Source: Scytonema sp045865695
GTDB lineage: Bacteria; Cyanobacteriota; Cyanobacteriia; Cyanobacteriales; Nostocaceae
DNA: 64,000 nucleotides
Direction: 5' to 3'
Assembly (NCBI RefSeq): GCF_045865695.1
Contig: NZ_BAACAP010000225.1
Span: 1-64,000, forward strand
In this document: one piece after another, positions 58,892 to 64,000 of the stretch
Position numbering within the stretch: position 1 is the first letter of the stretch
Layout of the letters: every line of letters begins with the position of its first letter
Made by a program: the position numbers and the translations under genes
The notes under the pieces: generated by a model
The model's database searches: none
What the model saw: the letters and a program-made list of their open reading frames with translations, nothing else
Told to the model about the DNA's origin: nothing

Positions 58892-59419
58892 TCAGACAAT
58901 TGTGTTAGTATTTGTACCACCAACTAATGGGCTGTTAGTAGCTTGGAGTTGATTGATGTTGCTACTGTATGCAATGTCATTCTGTAAGAGTTTGAAGACA
59001 TCAGCAGCAGATTGCGGAAGCTGATTGTTACCGCCAATACCAGAATTCCGGTTGACAGTGTTGTAAAAATTTGTAATGTCAGCCTCTATCAACTTCATTA
59101 CATCATTAGGAGATTGTAAAGGAACAACACTGCCACTGCTTGTGACTGGGCTGCTAGTACTAGGTACACTAGTACCATTAACCACTGTGTTGCCACTAGC
59201 AGTTCCACGACCAGTACTGTTTAAATAGTTGACAAACTCAACCACAGGTGTTATTAAAGCCAAGTCACCGTTAGTCACTGCATTACCGCTTTTATACCGG
59301 TTAACAATGTCAGTGAAGGTTGAGAGGTTTTTTTGAATCCGGTTTAAAACATCACCGGATAGTTGAGGGAACACACTATTGCTACTAGCGTTGGTGTTAA
59401 CATTTGAAGCCGTTGTCAT
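58892..59419 (-). CDS. Ser/Asn-rich protein with SPxDxxKLxxxDI repeats
   Basis: A 175-residue protein from ATG 59419, after AGGAGG at 10-nt spacing. It holds two related helical units, SPNDVMKLIEADITNFYNTV and SAADVFKLLQNDIAYSSNIN, which also resemble SPSDLLTLYKNDIISANTGI in the 584-residue neighbour. Between them lies a Ser/Thr/Gly-rich linker (SVPSTSSPVTSSGS). It has no signal peptide or TM segment. The shared units and leader show that this gene and its neighbour are one family; role unknown. Confidence 0.75.
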   Translation of the reverse strand: MTTASNVNTNASSNSVFPQLSGDVLNRIQKNLSTFTDIVNRYKSGNAVTNGDLALITPVVEFVNYLNSTGRGTASGNTVVNGTSVPSTSSPVTSSGSVVPLQSPNDVMKLIEADITNFYNTVNRNSGIGGNNQLPQSAADVFKLLQNDIAYSSNINQLQATNSPLVGGTNTNTIV

Positions 59420-59529
59420 AAACAAAAATCCTCCTATTGTTAGAACAAAGATTTTTCTGCACTAGAGAGAATAATGCTAGCTGGGTTTATGACTTTCTTC
59501 TTCGGTCTTTTCAATGGAGACAAGTTAAC

Positions 59530-59588
59530 GGCTAGTAGCTTGTGGAATAATGTTGGGTTCGTCAGTAAAAGGTTGAACCCAACATTTT
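59530..59588 (-). promoter_or_regulatory. Conserved leader element 2
   Basis: GGCTAGTAGCT, AATGTTGGGTTC and GAACCCAACATT over 59 bp. Here the two inner arms form a perfect 12-bp stem. It ends 110 nt before the start codon of the 58892 gene and matches the element at 58103-58161. Confidence 0.6.
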
Positions 59589-59644
59589 TGTATCAATTTG
59601 TCACTTTATACCAATTTAATATGAAGCTGCATATTATTTTTACC

Positions 59645-59829
59645 CCGACTAACCTCCCCTTATAAAGGGGAGGAAAATAAATTTCCTGTTTCCCCCCTTG
59701 ATAAGGGGGAGCCACTGCGCCATCGCGGGTTAAGCGACTTGTAGCAAGTGGTGAGTCCACCCTTGTAGAAAGGTTTCCTTTCGTAGAGGAGTGGCGAACC
59801 CGTAAGGGCGTGGATTAAGGGGGGTAAGG
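59645..59829. repeat. Dispersed palindromic repeat
   Basis: A compound element with AACCTCCCCTTATAAAGGGG, TTCCCCCCTTGATAAGGGGG and GGATTAAGGGGGGTAAGG. It shares the CCTCCCCTTA/AAGGGGAGG stem with the units inserted in the hybrid kinase gene at 52438. It fills the gap between two low-complexity protein genes. Confidence 0.65.
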
Positions 59830-59884
59830 AGAGATGCCACAGATGGTAGAGTTTTTTCGGGAGCATCTTCATCTAAAAACGGTA

Positions 59885-61258
59885 TTAGATAAATAGGTTA
59901 GTACCGCCACCAAAGGTAGTATCAGCGCCACTAAATGGATTGCTTCCATCAGTAGAGGAGTTACCACTAGCAAATGTTTCTTGGTACTGTCCGATATTCC
60001 CACCAATGGTTGAAACCTGACCTTGGATGTATGCTTTTGCATCATCAGACAAATAGTCAGGAAGATTTAAATCTCCACCGTTAAGAATTGCCAGAAACTC
60101 TTCTTGAGTTGGATAATTAGAAGTCACACTGCTACCAGCAACAGATTCGTTGAGGGTCGCAACAGAAGAAGTATCAATGCCGCTATTGATGATATCTGAT
60201 TGATTTGTGGTGTTACTGACTACTATAACTTCACCTGTTGGAATAACAATGTTGTCTTCAGCAGGAGTAACGACTTCAGAAACTAGTACTGGTTCATCTT
60301 CAACTGTTTCTTCAACTGTTAAAGATGGTGTACTACCTGTTAAAGAAGTCACTAATCCACTAACTGTAGAGGCTATTTGCTCTTCAATCAGTCCAGTATC
60401 TCCACCATTGACTTGTGTAGTCACAAAGTTACTTAAGTCGGCACGAGTTGCATCGATTTGATTTGCTTGTGGATTGGAAGCAAAAGGGCTATCAGCTTGA
60501 TTACTGTCACCGCCACCAAAGCCGCCTGTGCTACCGCCACCAAAGCCGCCTGTGCTACCGCCGCCAAAGCCGCCTGTGCTACCGCCACCAAAGCCGCCTG
60601 TGCTACCGCCACCAAAGCCGCCTGTGCTATCGCCGCCAAAGCCGCCTGTGCTACCGCCGCCAAAGCCGCCTGTGCTACCGCCGCCAAAGCCGCCTGTGCT
60701 ATCGCCCTCAGAGCCGCCTGTACTACCGCCCTCAGAGCCGCCTGTGCTACCGCCACCAAAACCGCCTGTGCTACCGCCCTCAGATCCGCTGCTAGCCTGA
60801 ATGGCTTGGTTGCTTACATTGCCACCAAAACCGGGATCGAACGGATTATAACCCCCAAAAGATGGATCTTCTCCGCTACTTGTTTGAGTGCCATCGCCTG
60901 TTTGAGTGCCACCGCCAAACTGGTTTCCACCACCAGACTGGCTGCCACCACCTGGTGGTTGATTAAATGGGTTTAGCGTGCTGGTGTCAATACTGGTGTT
61001 AGCGTCAGGAGTACCGCCACCAGGAGGAAACGCGGTATAAATTGCTTGGTCAATGTTATATCTGATTTGATCGAAAGGCGACACTGGTGAACCACCACCA
61101 GCAAATGAATTACCTCCCTCACCACCAGATTCAGTACCGCCACCGCCGGGAAAGCCTGGTAAATTCTCAGTCCCTACAGCATCGCCTAAACGACCAAATG
61201 GAGATTGTGAAAATCCAGAACCAGAAGTATTTTGGGTAGAAGTGTTTTCATCTGCCAT
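59885..61258 (-). CDS. Gly-rich (STGGFGGG)n low-complexity protein
   Basis: A 457-residue protein from ATG 61258, preceded by AGGAG (the frame extends 21 codons further but with poorer context). N-terminal third: Gly/Ser/Gln/Pro-rich (PGFPGGGGTESGGEGG). Residues ~165-270: 11-13 tandem 8-residue units STGGFGGG or STGGSEGG, encoded by a 24-bp DNA repeat at 60509-60783. C-terminal third: acidic and beta-rich (DEPVLVSEVVTPAEDNIVI) and ends AYIQGQVSTIGGNIGQYQ then a Gly/Ser tail. No signal peptide. It is third in a block of low-complexity genes and may be structural or exported. The repeat number is expected to vary between strains. Confidence 0.8.
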   Translation of the reverse strand: MADENTSTQNTSGSGFSQSPFGRLGDAVGTENLPGFPGGGGTESGGEGGNSFAGGGSPVSPFDQIRYNIDQAIYTAFPPGGGTPDANTSIDTSTLNPFNQPPGGGSQSGGGNQFGGGTQTGDGTQTSSGEDPSFGGYNPFDPGFGGNVSNQAIQASSGSEGGSTGGFGGGSTGGSEGGSTGGSEGDSTGGFGGGSTGGFGGGSTGGFGGDSTGGFGGGSTGGFGGGSTGGFGGGSTGGFGGGSTGGFGGGDSNQADSPFASNPQANQIDATRADLSNFVTTQVNGGDTGLIEEQIASTVSGLVTSLTGSTPSLTVEETVEDEPVLVSEVVTPAEDNIVIPTGEVIVVSNTTNQSDIINSGIDTSSVATLNESVAGSSVTSNYPTQEEFLAILNGGDLNLPDYLSDDAKAYIQGQVSTIGGNIGQYQETFASGNSSTDGSNPFSGADTTFGGGTNLFI

Positions 61259-61583
61259 TGAAAATAATTCTCCTATCTCTAAACTAAAGATTGTAGAAGC
61301 AATGGGAATCGTTACAGACAAAAATAGTCTGCTTGTTTACTAGTTTCTGCTTATTTTTATCGCTCAAATAAATATGAACTTTGAGGTTTAACAAAGTGTC
61401 CAGCGTTGTCTAGTAAAATGCAATCACACCAATTTTTAAATGATGTATATCCAATTAAATCAAACTGTAAACAACGCTACTATCTATATAAAATTTAAAT
61501 AAAATCTTAAAAATTTTCAATAAAATTTCTTTTGATGGATCTATCAAATTTTTAGATATATTTTTATTAGGTAAAATCCAAAA

Positions 61584-61638
61584 TAGAAACTGCGATCGCT
61601 ACCTTTAACTAACTTATAGGTAGCAATCGCAGTTTCTA
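61584..61638 (-). terminator. Long hairpin downstream of aroF
   Basis: TAGAAACTGCGATCGCTACC pairs with its complement, 21 bp with one G-U, around a 13-nt loop. It lies 140 nt past the aroF stop and is followed on the minus strand by TTTTGGATTTT. It contains a HIP1 octamer. Probably ends the aroF transcript. Confidence 0.65.
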
Positions 61639-61710
61639 TTTTCAAGGAAAAATAATATCCAACCTTGGTTGAATAATTATAAAACTCCTATTGAATTTTT
61701 GAAATGTACG

Positions 61711-61770
61711 TAGTAGGTAGGGCTATGCCGCACAAAACCTAAAAGTGGTGGGCTTTAGCCCTACCTACTT
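61711..61770. repeat. Inverted repeat (GTAGGTAGGGCT)
   Basis: GTAGGTAGGGCT (61713-61724) and AGCCCTACCTAC (61757-61768) are perfect complements, with GGTGGGCTTTAGCCC nested inside. A related half appears at 29270-29292. It ends 8 bp before the aroF stop. Confidence 0.65.
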
Positions 61771-61777
61771 TCAACTC

Positions 61778-62866
61778 CTATACCATCACTCCTACTTCTT
61801 TTCTAGAAGGTTTGAAAGTCTGTTCTTTAGGCCAACGACCAACGACTTTACCAATAACTGACAATTCCTGAACCAAGCGATCGAACTTTTCAGGAGTGAG
61901 AGATTGAGGTCCATCAGAAAGAGCTTTAGCAGGATTGGGGTGAACTTCAATCATTAAAGAATCTGTACCTGCTGCTATAGCTGCTAACGCCATAGAACCA
62001 ACATACTCAGACTGACCAGTACCGTGACTGGGATCGATCATGATTGGCAGATGTGTAAGCTGTCTCAAGACTGGAATGACGGACAAATCTAAGGTGTTGC
62101 GAACATATTTGGAATCAAAAGTTCTGATTCCACGCTCGCAAAGAATCACATTTGGATTTCCAGAAGCCAGAATATATTCCGCAGCCATGAGCCACTCATC
62201 AATTGTGCAAGACATTCCTCGCTTGAGCAGTACGGGCTTATCTTGAGCGCCTACTTTCTTCAATAGAGAAAAGTTTTGCATATTGCGAGCGCCAACTTGT
62301 ACCACATCAGCGACACGAGCGATCGCAGACAAATCAGCAGCATCCATAACTTCTGTAATGATACCCAAGCCTGTTGCTTCGCGAGCTGCTGCTAATAACT
62401 CTAGAGCACTCTCACCATGTCCTTGAAAAGCATAAGGAGAAGTACGAGGCTTGAAAGCACCACCACGTAAAAACTGGGCTCCTGCTGCCTTCACCCGCTT
62501 AGCTGTCTCCACAATCATGGCTTCATTTTCAACAGAGCAAGGTCCAGCAACCAATACAATAGGATGTTGCTCCCCAATGTAGATAGAACCATTGGGTGTA
62601 GGAACAACAACCTCACTTGGTTGTCCGTGACGGAATTGCCGACTCGCCCGCTTAAAAGGTTTCTCAACTCGTAAAACTTGCTCGATCCAAGGGCTGCTAT
62701 TTTGAATAATCAATGGGTCAAGGGTTGCAGTATCACCAATCATTCCGAGAACAACTTTATGATGACCGACACTTTTTTCTACAGAAACTCCCCAAGTTTC
62801 GCTCAATTCTTGACTAATGCGAGTAATTTCCTCAACTGGTGTATTATTCTTAATAACTACAATCAT
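61778..62866 (-). CDS. aroF: 3-deoxy-7-phosphoheptulonate synthase (type I beta DAHP synthase)
   Basis: A 362-residue enzyme catalysing the first shikimate step (PEP plus erythrose 4-phosphate). Residues 1-90 are an N-terminal ferredoxin-like (ACT-type) regulatory domain (MIVVIKNNTPVEEITRISQE). The TIM barrel shows VAGPCSVENEAMI, RGGAFKPRTSPYAFQG, LKRGMSCTIDEWLMAAEYI, CERGIRTFD, IMIDPSHGTG and IEVHPNP, with the metal ligands Cys, His, Glu and Asp. It lies beside trpD, consistent with aromatic amino acid supply. Confidence 0.96.
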   Translation of the reverse strand: MIVVIKNNTPVEEITRISQELSETWGVSVEKSVGHHKVVLGMIGDTATLDPLIIQNSSPWIEQVLRVEKPFKRASRQFRHGQPSEVVVPTPNGSIYIGEQHPIVLVAGPCSVENEAMIVETAKRVKAAGAQFLRGGAFKPRTSPYAFQGHGESALELLAAAREATGLGIITEVMDAADLSAIARVADVVQVGARNMQNFSLLKKVGAQDKPVLLKRGMSCTIDEWLMAAEYILASGNPNVILCERGIRTFDSKYVRNTLDLSVIPVLRQLTHLPIMIDPSHGTGQSEYVGSMALAAIAAGTDSLMIEVHPNPAKALSDGPQSLTPEKFDRLVQELSVIGKVVGRWPKEQTFKPSRKEVGVMV

Positions 62867-62910
62867 GACTGTTTATCCTCTAAATTTGATAGTAGTTAGC
62901 GATCGGTGAT

Positions 62911-62942
62911 TAGTAGGGGCGCAACGCCTTGCGCCCTTACAG
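62911..62942. repeat. Partial MITE family B core
   Basis: GTAGGGGCGCAACGCCTTGC with GCCC forms the GGGCGCAA-GCC-TTGCGCCC hairpin seen at 21475-21565 and 34552-34599. Confidence 0.65.
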
Positions 62943-62950
62943 CGATCGAT

Positions 62951-63006
62951 GGTCATTGGTCACTGGTCACTGGTCACCGGTCACTGGTCACTGGTCACTG
63001 GTCACT
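62951..63006. repeat. Heptamer array (GGTCACT x8) overlapping the trpD stop
   Basis: Eight 7-bp units, 56 bp in all, with two single-base variants (GGTCATT, GGTCACC). The last unit supplies the TGA stop codon of trpD on the minus strand. Same heptamer as at 56-76. Confidence 0.85.
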
Positions 63007-64000
63007 GTAAAAATTCCGCAAGTTGTTCTAGCTTTTTCCAAGCTTCTCCACTGTGCAGAACTTCTTTGGCAAGAGCAATACCTTTTGTGCAAGCTGTTAC
63101 AATATCAGTTGCCCCATCATCAATTGCTTCACCTACATAAAGTGCTAGTGCAGCATTTAATGCAACAACATCTTGCTGTGCTTGTGTCCCTTTTCCTTGT
63201 AAAACTGCCTTTAAAATTTCAGCGTTTTCCTGGACTTCTCCACCTCGTAATGCTTCAGTTGGTGCAGGAGTTAAACCCACTTCTTCGGGACTAAGCACCG
63301 CCGGAATGACAGTTCGATCTTTGAGTACAGCCAAGTCATTTAAATCTGCTAGCCCAGCTTCATCTAACCTTTCCCGTCCGTACACGACAATTGCACGGCG
63401 AGTTCCAAGTTCTGACAAAGCTTTCGCAATCGTTTCTACTAGCATTGGGTCACACACACCAATTATTTGCCCTGTTGGTCGCATGGGATTGACTAGAGGA
63501 CCAAGCAAGTTAAAAACAGTTCGCACTTTTAGTGTTTTCCGCATAGCGGCAACTGCTTTTAGTGCTGGATGCCACCCAGCAGCAAATAAGAATGTTACGC
63601 CGACCTCATCAACTGCGGATTTAACTTTCTGAGGGTCGGCGCTAAGATTTATACCTAAAGCCTCTAACACATCAGCCGACCCAGTTTTACTGGACGCCGA
63701 ACGATTACCATGCTTTGCAACTTTTACTCCTGCTGCTGCAACAACAAAAGCAACGGCTGTGGAGATGTTGAAGGTTGAGGCTCCATCTCCTCCGGTACCA
63801 CAAGTGTCAATTACAGGAAGCGATGGGGGATTGGTGATTGGGGATTGGAAAGAATGAGCTTCTCCAGTTCCTCCTAATGATTGGGATTGCAGGACACCAG
63901 CCATACCCACTAACTCTTCTGTGGAGACTCCTTTGGCTTGAATTGCTGCTAATATTGCTCCAGATAACACTGGAGGAATAGTATCTGTTAGCCAACCTTC
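63002..64000 (-). CDS. trpD: Anthranilate phosphoribosyltransferase (partial)
   Basis: The frame runs off the right edge (upstream reads EGWLTDTIPPVLSGA), so about 333 C-terminal residues are present and the N-terminus is missing. The PRPP/anthranilate site is clear: DTCGTGGDGASTFNIST, KHGNRSASSKTGSADVLEAL, FLFAAGWHPALKAVA, FNLLGPLVNP and VVYGRERLDE. It transfers phosphoribose to anthranilate, the second tryptophan-specific step. A short in-frame stretch (HSFQSPITNPPSLP) at about 63822-63860 comes from GGGGATTGG-type repeat DNA, placed before DTCGTGGDG where family members vary in length. Confidence 0.95.
   Translation of the reverse strand, partial: EGWLTDTIPPVLSGAILAAIQAKGVSTEELVGMAGVLQSQSLGGTGEAHSFQSPITNPPSLPVIDTCGTGGDGASTFNISTAVAFVVAAAGVKVAKHGNRSASSKTGSADVLEALGINLSADPQKVKSAVDEVGVTFLFAAGWHPALKAVAAMRKTLKVRTVFNLLGPLVNPMRPTGQIIGVCDPMLVETIAKALSELGTRRAIVVYGRERLDEAGLADLNDLAVLKDRTVIPAVLSPEEVGLTPAPTEALRGGEVQENAEILKAVLQGKGTQAQQDVVALNAALALYVGEAIDDGATDIVTACTKGIALAKEVLHSGEAWKKLEQLAEFLQ

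Noticed and set aside
60433..60976. ORFs rich in AQAAL, PPKPPVLP or YRHQSRLC repeats
   Set aside because: They are alternate frames of the 24-bp repeat coding STGGFGGG; only the Gly-rich frame has a ribosome binding site and non-repetitive flanks.

Overview
The window looks like chromosomal DNA of a filamentous, probably heterocyst-forming cyanobacterium (Nostocales type). The basis is frequent HIP1 octamers (GCGATCGC), heptameric short tandem repeats, GUN4 domains, a DesC-like acyl-lipid desaturase, an SbtB-like PII protein, an RRM-type RNA-binding protein, a PEP-CTERM protein and very large STAND and hybrid-kinase proteins. Genes are loosely packed. Long intergenic stretches hold MITE-like palindromes, GC-rich hairpins and gene debris, as is common in large cyanobacterial accessory regions. 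The genus cannot be fixed from this sequence alone. I saw no tRNA, rRNA, CRISPR array or intact insertion sequence.

Layout. 1-1.8 kb: two paralogous von Willebrand A proteins. 2.0-7.4 kb: a tight minus-strand operon of a gluconate-dehydrogenase-type gamma subunit, a GMC flavoprotein and two paralogous cupins. 8.0-12.6 kb: a CHAT-STAND-TM-WD40 protein with 14 WD repeats, followed by a broken copy of a small piece of itself. 13-17 kb: a PII-like protein, an RRM protein with a possible Shine-Dalgarno-masking hairpin, a frameshifted zinc-ribbon gene and a DesC desaturase, a plausible cold-response neighbourhood. 17.7-22 kb: a B12-binding radical SAM enzyme, a truncated carotenoid gene, and mntP under a yybP-ykoY (Mn2+) riboswitch that carries a 53-bp palindrome. 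22.4-27.1 kb: a GUN4 protein and a 1.36-kb direct duplication of an M50 site-2 protease/CBS gene around a translationally coupled aspartyl-protease-like pair. 27.4-29.0 kb: an OGFr-domain protein with two unknown genes. 30-36 kb: an SDR/EF-hand protein with a MrfA-like helicase, then a CYP120-like P450. 36-44 kb: membrane proteins, a transposase remnant, a VapC-type toxin-antitoxin module, a scrambled MOSC gene, an alpha/beta hydrolase, an iron-siderophore binding lipoprotein behind a PEP-CTERM protein, GNAT and HTH genes. 44.2-48.4 kb: a two-gene CHAT-AAA / AAA-TM-GUN4 unit. 48.6-54.8 kb: a 2087-residue Ser/Thr kinase-AAA-GAF-histidine kinase-receiver protein with repeat DNA inserted in frame. 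56-61 kb: three low-complexity Gly/Ser/Asn-rich proteins, two of which share a conserved leader. 61.8-64 kb: aromatic amino acid genes aroF and trpD (partial).

The strongest candidates for undescribed biology are: the CHAT-AAA/AAA-GUN4 pair, which by domain logic resembles a protease-plus-STAND-effector conflict or cell-death module; the cupin-cupin-GMC-gamma subunit operon, which looks like a complete uncharacterised oxidoreductase system; and the leader-sharing family of repetitive proteins. Functions are inferred from motifs read by eye. No database search was possible.
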